Counted from the stretch's first letter, positions 8,086-16,575 are shown. The stretch is DNA of 64,000 nt from Amphritea atlantica (GCF_900111095.1 NZ_FOGB01000001.1:434001-498000), one strand, 5' to 3'. Notes: generated by a model not told the origin, from the sequence alone. Translations and numbers: made by a program.

Positions 8086-9236
8086 CGGGGTGTGTCCGCA
8101 ATCACCAGATCTATACGGGTGCCGCCCTGAGGGCGAGGCAGAATAAACAGGCTGGCGTGGATCCGCTGTGCCCGCTCCTGCATGATTTTCATGCCAAAGC
8201 TGTCCTGGCGGGCCTGTTCGGCACAGATTCCCTTGCCGTTATCCTCAATACGGATCCGTATTGAGCTATCACTCAGGGGTAATAGCTGTACCCGGGCATG
8301 CGAGGCATGGGCATGGCGGACGATGTTGTTAAGGGCTTCACGAATAATAAAGATCGCCTGGGAGTCATCTTCGGTGATCAGCTGGGCACCCACCCGGTTA
8401 TCCAGTTCAAAAACAATAGCGCTGCGCTGTTCGAATTCGCTGATGGCCTGGCTGATCGCCTCAACCAGCTGTCCCTGTTCGATAGAAAGCCTTGAGCAGG
8501 CGATCAGTTCCCGGGTCTGGCGATAGGCACACTGGGCCTGATGGCACAGGTCTTCACTGATTGCCGCCAGCTCCGGTTCGGATCTGCGCTTACACTGATC
8601 CGCCAGTCGCGATGCCTTAATCCGCATATAGCCGAGAATCTGCGCCATGGAGTCATGCAGTTCGGCAGCATGGGCGGCTTTCTCTGATGAGATCGCGGCA
8701 TTGATGCGGGACTGCTGCCGGTACCAGCTACTCAGCCCGCCGCTGAGTGCCTCGGCAACCGGGCCCGATACCCGGTTGATCTGCTCGCTATCCGGCAGGC
8801 TGTCTTTAAAGCAGAGTACCATCCAGCCCGCCGGACTCTGTTCATCAAAGCGTAACTGCAGAGCATGAACAGACAGAGCTGTGCCCGGTAGTTTATAGCG
8901 CAACTCATTGGCGTCACTGATGCAATGTTCCGTCAGTTGATAGCGCAACTGACCGGCCAGGCCGATTGGCGGGGCGATTGATGCGGCGTGCAGTAGCTGA
9001 TCCCGCTGCGGGGTCGGCATACCGATCAGATAGACCTGCGCCTGAAGATAGAAACCGATATAGCTTTGCAGTCGGTTTAGTGCCTGTTCCAGGCTGAGCC
9101 GGATATCTTCGCTGCAAGCCAGATCGACCACCAGTTGTGTCAGGGCTGGGGCGCAGACAATCTCTTTCTGTGGTGCGGGCTGATCGCGAAACAGCCGGGG
9201 AAAATTGTGCAGCCATAGTGGCAATGAAACCGCCAT
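8082..9236 (-). CDS. NarX-like sensor histidine kinase (HisKA_3)
   Basis: 384 residues without transmembrane segments or signal peptide, so probably cytoplasmic. The first 165 residues look like a GAF-type sensor. The dimerisation domain of the HisKA_3 type carries the phospho-acceptor His194 (AAELHDSMAQILG). The ATPase domain has an N-box (IREALNNIVRHAHA) and a glycine box (EDNGKGI, SFGMKIMQERA). It is the first gene of a three-gene overlapping unit (kinase, regulator, PAS protein). It diverges from tdm with 286 bases between them. The ligand is unknown; a methylated amine or its N-oxide is an attractive inference. Confidence 0.87.
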   Translation of the reverse strand: MAVSLPLWLHNFPRLFRDQPAPQKEIVCAPALTQLVVDLACSEDIRLSLEQALNRLQSYIGFYLQAQVYLIGMPTPQRDQLLHAASIAPPIGLAGQLRYQLTEHCISDANELRYKLPGTALSVHALQLRFDEQSPAGWMVLCFKDSLPDSEQINRVSGPVAEALSGGLSSWYRQQSRINAAISSEKAAHAAELHDSMAQILGYMRIKASRLADQCKRRSEPELAAISEDLCHQAQCAYRQTRELIACSRLSIEQGQLVEAISQAISEFEQRSAIVFELDNRVGAQLITEDDSQAIFIIREALNNIVRHAHASHARVQLLPLSDSSIRIRIEDNGKGICAEQARQDSFGMKIMQERAQRIHASLFILPRPQGGTRIDLVIADTPR

Positions 9237-9323
9237 TCGAACCTCCTTACTGCTGGTTTCCCGCTCAGGGAAAGGTTTTCTTCCAGAGTTAACATTGCAG
9301 TTTTTGTGCCATAGATGAGGGGC

Positions 9324-9344
9324 TACTCCCTATGGATTACCCCT
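9324..9344 (+). promoter_or_regulatory. Candidate NarL-type heptamer pair between kinase gene and tdm
   Basis: TACTCCC (9324-9330) and TACCCCT (9338-9344) are direct heptamers seven bases apart. The second fits the NarL heptamer pattern TACYYMT exactly. The same TTACCCCTT core is found upstream of tmm, and TACTCCCTAT recurs inverted at 18338-18347. Use by the divergent regulator is inferred. Confidence 0.35.
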
Positions 9345-9522
9345 TCCTGAGAATTGTGTCTCAAATCACCATGAGTAAATATTTTTAACCAATGGGAAAT
9401 TAATTTCTGCTGTCAAAGCGAAGATCTGTGTGCACCAAGTTAGTTCTGAAGAGATCGATAGTGCACTCACATAGCGCCGTAGACGAAAGACAATCGGGTC
9501 AAAAGGTAATTGAGGCTTTTCT

Positions 9523-11826
9523 ATGACGATTCAGCAACACCCTGCCGAGGATAGAGTGAAGGATGAGTGGATACCGCGGTTGTATCGGCTGGAGGGGCAG
9601 GAGGCTCTGCGCCTTGATCTGCAGCAGGGCGACAAAATCTGTATTACCTCAGCCGATATGCAGCAGGGGTGCGAGTTGCTGTTTATCGATCCCGAAGGCG
9701 GTGTGATTGAAGCATCGTCACCTTCATACGCGTGCAGTAAGGCGGTGAATACCCTGGCGCAACTGGATCAGCCAGGAGGCTCAGGATTGCGCTTAAAGGC
9801 GTTGTTGCAGGCCTGGGAGGTCAGTGAAAAAACACTGCAGCGGGCCTGCTGTTTTACGGCACAGACACTGCCAGAGTTTGAAGTTACTGCTGCGGTCACC
9901 CTGGTGGTGCTCTGTTGTGGCCGCGATATGCAGGTGGTTGAGCAATCCCCGGTTACCGCGTTACAGATAGCCCATTTCACGACCGCTGATGCTGTGTTGC
10001 CACTGCCTCTGGCTGTGCCTCGTTGCGAATTCCGGGTGCCCAGATGCAGCGCGAAGAGTTACGAAGTGAAAGCGGGTGAGTGGATTCAGATTATCGATGT
10101 TGAGGGCAAACAGTGCAGTGATTTTATCGCCTTTGATGCTGCGGCGCTGGCCCGGGGGGATGAGGTTGCGCTGGATGCGGTGGCCACCCGAACGCTTAAT
10201 GGGCTGACTCTGCCGCAACCGGGTGTGCATTCGAAGCTCACCGATGCACAGCAGCAAACCATGCTCGAAGTCGTGCAGGATACTGTGGGTCGGCATGATA
10301 GCTTTTTGTTTGCCTGTAATAGTAAATATTACGAAGACAGCGGTTATTTCGGACATCTGAATTGTACTGAAAATTTCAATCACTGCCTGAGTGACTATGG
10401 TATTGCTCCCCGGGCTGGCTGGCCTGCGATCAACTTCTTTTTTAATACCCAGGCTGGCGACTGCGGCACCATCGGTTTCGAAGAACCCTGGTCCCGTGCC
10501 GGCGATTATGTGCTGTTGCGGGCCACACGGGATTTGATCTGTGCCTCTTCCGCCTGTCCCGACGATATTGATCCGGCCAACGGCTGGAACCCAACCGATA
10601 TCCATATCCGCATCTACCCCGCAACCTGTGAGTTTCCCCGTTCAGTGGGATACCGGATAACACCCGAGGAACAACCCCGTATGACTAAGCCAACTGGTTT
10701 TCATAGCCGCACCTCCACCCTGACCAAGCAGTTTACTGAGTATCGCGGTTACTGGGTGGCCTCAGATTATCAGAACTATGGTGCCAGAGCCGAGTATCTG
10801 GCTTGTCGCGAAAGGGTGGCGATGATCGATCTGACACCGCTGCGAAAGTTTGAAGTGCTGGGGCCTGATGCTGAAACCCTGCTGCAATATGCTCTGACCC
10901 GCAACATAGCGCGGATGTCGGTGGGCGAAGTGGTCTACTCGGCGGTGTGCCACAGCACCGGCGGGATGATCGATGACGGTACGTTGTTCAGGATGGGGCA
11001 GCACGGGTTTCGCTGGATCTGTGGTGACTCCTATTGCGGTATCTGGTTACGCCAGTTGGCTGCTGAAAAGGGGTTGCAGGTGCAGGTGAGGGAATCTACC
11101 GATCAGATACACAACGTGGCTGTGCAGGGACCGCAAAGCCGGAACCTGCTACAACAGATTATCTGGAATGGAGAGTCTTGTACGCCGGTTTCTGAGCTGG
11201 GCTGGTTTCGCTTTATGACCGGCCGTCTTGATGGTCCGGAGGGTATTCCGGTGATGGTCTCCCGCACCGGTTACACAGGTGAGCTGGGATTTGAGGTCTG
11301 GTGCCACCCGGATAAAGCAAACGCGGTCTGGGATCGTATCTGGGAGACCGGCGAACAATATGGTATTGCCCCGCTGGGCTTCGATGCACTGGATATGTTG
11401 CGGATAGAGGCCGGGCTTATCTTTGCTGATCACGAGTTCTGTGCAGAAACCAACCCATATGAAGCGGGTATCGGTTTTACCGTACCGCTGAAAACCAAGA
11501 CTGATGATTTTGTCGGGCGAGAGGCGATAGCCGCTCAAAACCCCGCCAGCCGGAAAAAACTGGTAGGGCTGCTAATCAACAGCCAGGAAACCGTGAGTCA
11601 CGGAGATTCTGTCTTTAATGGCCGGTTTCCGGTGGGCGTTGTGACCAGTTCTACCTATTCACCCGCGATTAAAAGTCAGATCGCACTGTGCCGCATAGAA
11701 CCTCAGTTTGCTGAACCCGGTACCACGCTGGAGATCGGGCAGCTGGATGGTCAGCGTAAACGAATAGCGGTCAGCGTCACCTCGCTGCCTTTCTATGACC
11801 CGGAACGAACCCGGGTCAGAAGTTAA
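9523..11826 (+). CDS. tdm: Trimethylamine N-oxide demethylase
   Basis: 767 residues with the two-part architecture of Tdm: an N-terminal DUF1989 domain (about residues 150-390) and a C-terminal GcvT-like tetrahydrofolate-binding domain (about 395-765). Tdm splits TMAO into dimethylamine and formaldehyde, and the folate domain captures formaldehyde. Cys265, Cys281 and Cys345 correspond, with an offset of two, to the three-cysteine zinc site reported for Methylocella Tdm (from memory), supporting a catalytic rather than a plain glycine-cleavage role. The gene diverges from the sensor kinase gene and is followed after 33 bases by an EutQ-like cupin gene with a strong ribosome site. Confidence 0.93.
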   Translation: MTIQQHPAEDRVKDEWIPRLYRLEGQEALRLDLQQGDKICITSADMQQGCELLFIDPEGGVIEASSPSYACSKAVNTLAQLDQPGGSGLRLKALLQAWEVSEKTLQRACCFTAQTLPEFEVTAAVTLVVLCCGRDMQVVEQSPVTALQIAHFTTADAVLPLPLAVPRCEFRVPRCSAKSYEVKAGEWIQIIDVEGKQCSDFIAFDAAALARGDEVALDAVATRTLNGLTLPQPGVHSKLTDAQQQTMLEVVQDTVGRHDSFLFACNSKYYEDSGYFGHLNCTENFNHCLSDYGIAPRAGWPAINFFFNTQAGDCGTIGFEEPWSRAGDYVLLRATRDLICASSACPDDIDPANGWNPTDIHIRIYPATCEFPRSVGYRITPEEQPRMTKPTGFHSRTSTLTKQFTEYRGYWVASDYQNYGARAEYLACRERVAMIDLTPLRKFEVLGPDAETLLQYALTRNIARMSVGEVVYSAVCHSTGGMIDDGTLFRMGQHGFRWICGDSYCGIWLRQLAAEKGLQVQVRESTDQIHNVAVQGPQSRNLLQQIIWNGESCTPVSELGWFRFMTGRLDGPEGIPVMVSRTGYTGELGFEVWCHPDKANAVWDRIWETGEQYGIAPLGFDALDMLRIEAGLIFADHEFCAETNPYEAGIGFTVPLKTKTDDFVGREAIAAQNPASRKKLVGLLINSQETVSHGDSVFNGRFPVGVVTSSTYSPAIKSQIALCRIEPQFAEPGTTLEIGQLDGQRKRIAVSVTSLPFYDPERTRVRS

Positions 11827-11859
11827 TTCACTTTTTATCAACTCGAAGGAGTAATACCC

Positions 11860-12213
11860 ATGGCTATGACCTACATAAAACAAGCGTCACAGATGAAACA
11901 ACCGAGTATGGAGCGTCCGGGATGCAACGCTTTTCTGGGCGATGTAATGGTGTCCGATGATGCCGACAAAACCATCGTCAGCGGTTTCTTCCGTATGGAA
12001 AAGTCCGATGAACCGCTGGTGTATGAGTACACCTACCATGAGATGAAGATTATCGTCGAAGGCGAGATGACGATCTCCGATGAAGAGGGCAATGAAGTAG
12101 TGGCAACGGCAGGGGATATTTTCTACTTCCCGAAAGGTTCGGTCATCACCTTCCAGTCATCCGATTATGGCATTGGCTTCTTCTGCGGACAGCGCCGTGA
12201 AGGCGAAGGCTGA
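11860..12213 (+). CDS. EutQ-like cupin protein
   Basis: 117 residues forming a single cupin barrel similar to the C-terminal domain of EutQ. Motif one reads EYTYHEMKIIVEGEMTISDEEG and motif two GDIFYFPKGSVITF. It starts at ATG 11860 behind AAGGAG and follows tdm closely, so the two are likely co-expressed. EutQ in enteric bacteria belongs to ethanolamine use, and here eutBC is encoded 2 kb downstream, but the gene sits with tdm. It may bind a small amine metabolite or assist Tdm. It is distinct from the cupin after tmm. Confidence 0.8.
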   Translation: MAMTYIKQASQMKQPSMERPGCNAFLGDVMVSDDADKTIVSGFFRMEKSDEPLVYEYTYHEMKIIVEGEMTISDEEGNEVVATAGDIFYFPKGSVITFQSSDYGIGFFCGQRREGEG

Positions 12214-12331
12214 TGGTTTCGTCTGTCCTACGATGAAGCCATAAATTGACCCCGAATGATGCGATGCACCAAACAGGGTCAGTTTACCGGCCAGTAAAGT
12301 GTGTAAATCTATAGCGTATATTTTTAACTTA

Positions 12332-12345
12332 TTGATATAGATCAA
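12332..12345. promoter_or_regulatory. FNR/Anr box upstream of amt
   Basis: TTGATATAGATCAA is a perfect TTGAT-N4-ATCAA site 138 bases before the amt start. A plausible -10, TATGAT, follows at 12362-12367, close to class II activator spacing. It implies control of the amt-eutBC transcript by oxygen through an FNR/Anr protein, whose gene is not in the window. Confidence 0.7.
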
Positions 12346-12383
12346 TAAATAATCGGATTGGTATGATATCTGCATTTCTTTAA

Positions 12384-12400
12384 GGGAAATAAAGTTTCCC
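12384..12400 (+). promoter_or_regulatory. Small stem-loop in the amt leader
   Basis: GGGAAA and TTTCCC separated by five bases form a hairpin between the presumed promoter and the amt start. No known riboswitch or protein site was recognised. Confidence 0.3.
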
Positions 12401-12482
12401 ATAGATAAATAAAAGTTTGACTGTTTGAGTCACAGTTCTAACGCTTAACAATAGAAAATTTAACAGATGAGAGGTTTCCAAA

Positions 12483-13835
12483 ATGGAGCAGACAGCCCCT
12501 ACACTTGCGGAGTTGCAAACTCTGATTGAGATGACGGGCACCATCAATATGGAGGTGTTCTATTGGTGGTGTACCGGCCTGATGGTGATTATCCATGCAG
12601 GCTTTCTGGCGTATGAGATGGGTGCATCCCGCCTGAAAAACGCACTGGCGTCCGGTGTGAAAAACATTCTGGCATTTGCCTTTATTATCCCGACCTTCTT
12701 TTTCTTTGGCTGGTGGATCTATCTGGCGATGTACAACGGTTTTACGCCTGACTATGAAGCGGCTGCAGCAGGCTTGCCCTGGTCGACTAATATGGGGCCA
12801 AACCTGAGTGATAATGCCAGCGGTATCTTCTGGGGCGCATTCGTTCTGTTTGCGGCGACCACTGCGTCGATATTCTCCGGTGCTGTGATCGAACGTATCC
12901 GTATGAGCTCATTCCTGATTCTGGCGATTATTCTGGGTTCTGTGGTCTGGATTCTTGCTGCTGCCTGGGGCTGGCATCCAGCCGGCTGGCTGACTGTTGA
13001 GTGGGGTTTCCACGACTTTGGCGCAGCAGGCTGTGTACATATGGTGGCCGGATTCTTCGCACTGGGTGTGACTATTAATCTGGGGCCTCGTATCGGTCGT
13101 TTCCTGGCGGATGGCACTGTAGTTGATATCAAAGGCCATAGTATGCCGATGACCATTATCGGTCTGATGCTGATTATCGTGGGTTTCTTTGGTTTCCTGG
13201 GGGGCTGCATCATCTATGCTGGCAGTGCTCAGTGGACCACTATCTTTGGTACTCCGGTGACACTGTCTGCGGTTAGCTTTAATACACTGATGGCCTTCTC
13301 CGGCGGTATTATCGGTGCTTACTTTGTTACCCGTCAGCCATTCTGGATGATGTCCGGCGCACTGTCCGGTATCTTCTGTGCGGCACCTGGACTGGATCTA
13401 TACTATCCGCCACTGGCGTTCCTGCTGGGTATTACTGGCGGTGTCGTTTCCCCTCTGGCAGATAAATTTATCACCAATAAATTCAAAATTGATGATGCTG
13501 TAGGCGCTTTTGCTGTGCACGGTGTCGGTGGTCTGATCGGTATTATCGGTCTGGGTATTTTCGCCAGCGGTTTCCCCAACGTTATCGAGGGTGCTCCTGC
13601 TGTGTCTTTCTCCGGCCAACTGATGAGTGCGGCAGTGATGGCGCTGCTGGGCTTTGTGCCAGGCTTCGGTCTCTCCTGGGTGATGGCGAAGATGAACTTC
13701 TTGCGTGTACCGCCAAAAGCGGAAGAGATGGGATTGGATATTGTAGAGGTTCCGCTGCAGGCTTATCCAGAATCGGTGCCTGCATATTCGGCCCCGGAAG
13801 AGCTTCCCGCCACTAAAATTACTGCAACTGCATAA
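12483..13835 (+). CDS. amt: Divergent Amt/MEP family transporter
   Basis: 450 residues with about eleven membrane segments. The pore residues of ammonium transporters are kept: the twin histidines at His186 (GCVHMVAG) and His346 (AVHGVGG) and the conserved aspartate at 178 (FHDFG). It differs strongly from the second Amt at 16973, for example in its MEVFYWWCTG start and the Trp/Phe-rich first third, and it is not next to a P-II gene. Downstream lie a small membrane-protein gene and eutBC, which releases ammonia. It could take up ammonium or recapture what leaks from ethanolamine breakdown; transport of methylated amines is conceivable but unproven. A perfect FNR/Anr box lies upstream. Confidence 0.88.
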   Translation: MEQTAPTLAELQTLIEMTGTINMEVFYWWCTGLMVIIHAGFLAYEMGASRLKNALASGVKNILAFAFIIPTFFFFGWWIYLAMYNGFTPDYEAAAAGLPWSTNMGPNLSDNASGIFWGAFVLFAATTASIFSGAVIERIRMSSFLILAIILGSVVWILAAAWGWHPAGWLTVEWGFHDFGAAGCVHMVAGFFALGVTINLGPRIGRFLADGTVVDIKGHSMPMTIIGLMLIIVGFFGFLGGCIIYAGSAQWTTIFGTPVTLSAVSFNTLMAFSGGIIGAYFVTRQPFWMMSGALSGIFCAAPGLDLYYPPLAFLLGITGGVVSPLADKFITNKFKIDDAVGAFAVHGVGGLIGIIGLGIFASGFPNVIEGAPAVSFSGQLMSAAVMALLGFVPGFGLSWVMAKMNFLRVPPKAEEMGLDIVEVPLQAYPESVPAYSAPEELPATKITATA

Positions 13836-13843
13836 GGAGAACG

Positions 13844-14014
13844 ATGATGAATTCCAGTCCTATTACAACCTGGGAAGGTGCAGAAGCATACTTCACCTTT
13901 GCTGACAGCCCATCCGTTATGATGATTATTCTGGCGCTGGCGATGGCTGCAACGGTAGGGGCAGTGGTTGCCAGTGTATTGCATGAGAATCACACCTATA
14001 TCGATTATAAATAG
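13844..14014 (+). CDS. 56-residue single-span membrane protein next to amt
   Basis: An open frame of 56 codons lies 8 bases after the amt stop behind a strong AAGGAG (13834-13839); a second ATG at 13847 fits the spacing equally well. The product has a polar N-terminus (ITTWEGAEAYFTFADSPS), one hydrophobic helix (about residues 25-46, rich in Ala/Met/Val/Leu), and a short hydrophilic tail ending HENHTYIDYK. It has no signal-peptide cleavage site. I do not recognise the family. Its tight coupling to amt suggests an accessory subunit or regulator of that transporter. A terminator follows it before eutB. Confidence 0.7.
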   Translation: MMNSSPITTWEGAEAYFTFADSPSVMMIILALAMAATVGAVVASVLHENHTYIDYK

Positions 14015-14039
14015 CCTAAGCTATAGATTGTGAAAGTCA

Positions 14040-14070
14040 CCGGGGCAGCTCAGGCTGCTCCGGAATTTTT
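14040..14070 (+). terminator. Terminator/attenuator between small membrane protein and eutB
   Basis: CCGGGGCAGC pairs with GCTGCTCCGG (14040-14063, loop TCAG), followed by AATTTTTATTT. It separates the amt unit from eutB by 45 bases, so it may end the amt transcript or reduce read-through into eutBC. Confidence 0.75.
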
Positions 14071-14114
14071 ATTTCATGTTTATCTGAAAATGTCTGTGTG
14101 AAGGTATTGCGTCA

Positions 14115-15497
14115 ATGACTGTCTATTCCTCAACCGCAGGCCAGCAACGCTGGCAATTTGCTGATCTGAAAGAGCTGCTGGCCAAAGCGACGCCACTGCG
14201 GTCCGGTGATTGTCTGGCGGGTCTGGCAGCCGGATCGGCACGGCAGCGGGTTGCTGCGCAGATGGCGCTGGCCGACCTGCCACTCAAGACATTTTTGCAT
14301 GAGCAGGTCATTCCCCCTGAAGTCGATGAGGTCAGTCGGCTCATTATCGATAGCCATGATCCGGTTGCGTTTGCCCCGGTGTCACATCTGACGGTCGGCG
14401 ATTTTCGTAACTGGTTGCTCTCTGATGCTGCCGATAGTGCCAGTCTGAAACGGCTGGCAATGGGGCTGACACCGGAAATGGTAGCAGCGGTATCAAAACT
14501 GATGCGGGTGCAGGATCTGATTCTGGTGGCCTCAAAATGTCGCAATGAAACCGCTTTTCGAAATTCACTCGGGGGCAAAGGGGTTTTATCTACACGGCTG
14601 CAACCCAACCATCCGGTCGATGATCCGGCGGGTGTGGCAGCCAGTATTCTGGATGGCCTGATGTATGGCAGTGGTGATGCGGTGATCGGTATCAACCCGG
14701 CCTCCGATAACTATACGGCAGTGACTGACTTGCTGAAGATGCTGGATGATATTATTAATCACTATGGCATCCCAACCCAGTCCTGCGTGCTTACCCATGT
14801 CACTAATCAGATCGAAGCGATCAATCGGGGGGTTCCGATCGATCTGGTCTTCCAGTCGATTGCCGGTACCCAGGCCGCCAATGAGAGTTTTGGTATCAAT
14901 CTGGCGCTGCTGGGTGAAGCTAATCAGGCTGCGCGTGAGTTGCAGCGGGGTAGCGTGGGTAACAACGTGATGTATTTTGAAACCGGGCAGGGCAGTGCAC
15001 TGTCGGCCAATGCTCATCACGGCGTGGATCAGCAAACCTGTGAAGTGCGCGCCTATGCGGTCGCGCGGCATTTTGATCCGCTGCTGGTGAATACGGTGGT
15101 GGGGTTTATCGGTCCTGAATACCTTTATGATGGTAAACAGATCATTCGTGCGGGTCTGGAAGACCATTTTTGCGGCAAGTTGCTGGGGCTGCCGATGGGG
15201 TGTGATATCTGTTATACCAATCACGCTGAGGCGGATCAGGATGATATGGATATGCTGCTGACGCAGATGGCGGTGGCCGGTATCAACTTTATTATGGGGA
15301 TCCCGGGTGGTGACGATATTATGCTTAACTATCAGACCACCTCTTTTCACGACGCCCTCTATATCCGTGAAGTTCTGGGCCTGAGGCCCGCCCCTGAATT
15401 TGATCACTGGCTGCAGCAGGCCGGTATTACGCAGCCTTCCGGACGATTGGCTGAGCGCATGCCGGAAACCTTCAGTAACCTGTTGAAGTCCTTATAG
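14115..15497 (+). CDS. eutB: Ethanolamine ammonia-lyase large subunit
   Basis: 460 residues, the family's usual length. EutB with EutC converts ethanolamine to acetaldehyde and ammonia using adenosylcobalamin. The TIM-barrel sequence is well preserved, including IGINPASDNYTAVTDLL, THVTNQIEAI, SIAGTQAANESFGI and YLYDGKQIIRAGLEDHFCGKLLGLPMGCDICYTNH. No microcompartment shell, EutA reactivase or EutE genes are nearby, so this is a minimal, unenclosed route. eutC follows after 18 bases. The gene starts at ATG 14115, 52 bases after a terminator hairpin, and may have its own promoter or depend on read-through from amt. Confidence 0.95.
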   Translation: MTVYSSTAGQQRWQFADLKELLAKATPLRSGDCLAGLAAGSARQRVAAQMALADLPLKTFLHEQVIPPEVDEVSRLIIDSHDPVAFAPVSHLTVGDFRNWLLSDAADSASLKRLAMGLTPEMVAAVSKLMRVQDLILVASKCRNETAFRNSLGGKGVLSTRLQPNHPVDDPAGVAASILDGLMYGSGDAVIGINPASDNYTAVTDLLKMLDDIINHYGIPTQSCVLTHVTNQIEAINRGVPIDLVFQSIAGTQAANESFGINLALLGEANQAARELQRGSVGNNVMYFETGQGSALSANAHHGVDQQTCEVRAYAVARHFDPLLVNTVVGFIGPEYLYDGKQIIRAGLEDHFCGKLLGLPMGCDICYTNHAEADQDDMDMLLTQMAVAGINFIMGIPGGDDIMLNYQTTSFHDALYIREVLGLRPAPEFDHWLQQAGITQPSGRLAERMPETFSNLLKSL

Positions 15498-15518
15498 AAA
15501 AGAGCAGGGAGTTCGGTG

Positions 15519-16337
15519 ATGAATGAGCTAGAACAAACGCAGCAAACAACCCCTGTTACAGAGAACCCCTGGCAGGCGCTGCGACGTTATACCGCTGCCC
15601 GTATTGCCCAGGGGCGTACCGGTGTGAGTTTGCCAACCAGCGCTCTGCTGGCATTTCAGATGGATCATGCCAGCGCCCGGGATGCGGTGCATACTGCGTT
15701 GCAGATTGAACCCTTAACGGAGGAGTTGTATAGCGCAGGCTACCAAACCATTCAACTGCACAGCCGGGCCCGCGACCGGACAGAATACTTGCAGCGTCCT
15801 GATCTGGGACGCCGGCTCGATATGCGTTCAGTGAAGCAGTTGCAGCAATACCGCCAGAAACATCCGGACAGTGTCAGGGTTGCTCTGGTGATCGCCGATG
15901 GCCTGTCATCCCTTGCTGTACAGAATCACGCTGTTGCGATGGCAGGGTCTGTTCTGAGCCGTTTAGCAAACCGCGGCTTGAGTATCGCTCCGGTGACCAT
16001 TGTCACCCAGGGGCGGGTAGCGGTTGGCGATGAGGTGGCGGAGCTGCTGGGCGCCGAATTGCTGATTCTGTTGGTGGGCGAACGCCCCGGGCTCAGTTCA
16101 CCCGACAGCCTGGGAATCTACTACACCTACCAGCCGTCGGTAGGGCTGACCGATGCCCGACGTAACTGCATCTCCAATGTCCGCCCTGCCGGAATGAGTA
16201 TCGAAGCGGCCAGCGAAAAACTGATCTGGCTGATTGATGAATCGATACGCCTGGAGTGTTCAGGTGTCAGCCTTAAGGATCAGTCGGTCTCAGCTGCAAA
16301 GATTCACGGCAAGAAGAACTTTCTGCTGCCTGAGTGA
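15519..16337 (+). CDS. eutC: Ethanolamine ammonia-lyase small subunit
   Basis: 272 residues, the partner of EutB, contributing to cobalamin binding. Characteristic stretches are LRRYTAARIAQGRTG near the N-terminus, VALVIADGLSSLAVQNHA, VGERPGLSSPDSLGIYYTY and RNCISNVRPAGMS. The ATG at 15519 is chosen over a GTG one codon before it; AGCAGGGA lies upstream. A strong terminator follows at 16378, ending the eutBC unit. Confidence 0.95.
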   Translation: MNELEQTQQTTPVTENPWQALRRYTAARIAQGRTGVSLPTSALLAFQMDHASARDAVHTALQIEPLTEELYSAGYQTIQLHSRARDRTEYLQRPDLGRRLDMRSVKQLQQYRQKHPDSVRVALVIADGLSSLAVQNHAVAMAGSVLSRLANRGLSIAPVTIVTQGRVAVGDEVAELLGAELLILLVGERPGLSSPDSLGIYYTYQPSVGLTDARRNCISNVRPAGMSIEAASEKLIWLIDESIRLECSGVSLKDQSVSAAKIHGKKNFLLPE

Positions 16338-16377
16338 CTTACTCAGAGCAGAGGATAAACCTTTCATCACCCCCCAA

Positions 16378-16416
16378 AACCAGTAACACCCTCCTCCGGT
16401 GTTGCTGGTTTTTTAT
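16378..16416 (+). terminator. Terminator after eutC
   Basis: AACCAGTAACACC pairs with GGTGTTGCTGGTT (one internal mismatch) and is followed by TTTTTATT. Confidence 0.9.
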
Positions 16417-16558
16417 TCTGCTGTGCATGGTTTCAGATAGCTAATCAGTGCACACCTGTGTGACTCGTACTGGTGCAACGCACTAAGAGTGTGCGCCAGA
16501 GTGAGTGTTGTCCCGCCAAAGATAATCTAACTTCATGATTTTAAATAAAAAAATATTC

Positions 16559-16575
16559 TTGGCATGAATATTACA
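16559..16575 (+). promoter_or_regulatory. Candidate sigma-54 promoter for glnK-amtB
   Basis: TTGGCAT and TTACA place GG and AC ten bases apart, the -24/-12 geometry, with one change from TTGCA. TGCAC (16449-16453) and GTGCA (16473-16477) half-sites about 100 bases upstream may belong to NtrC but their spacing is not canonical. Nitrogen control of glnK-amtB is usual, so this is plausible. Confidence 0.4.
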
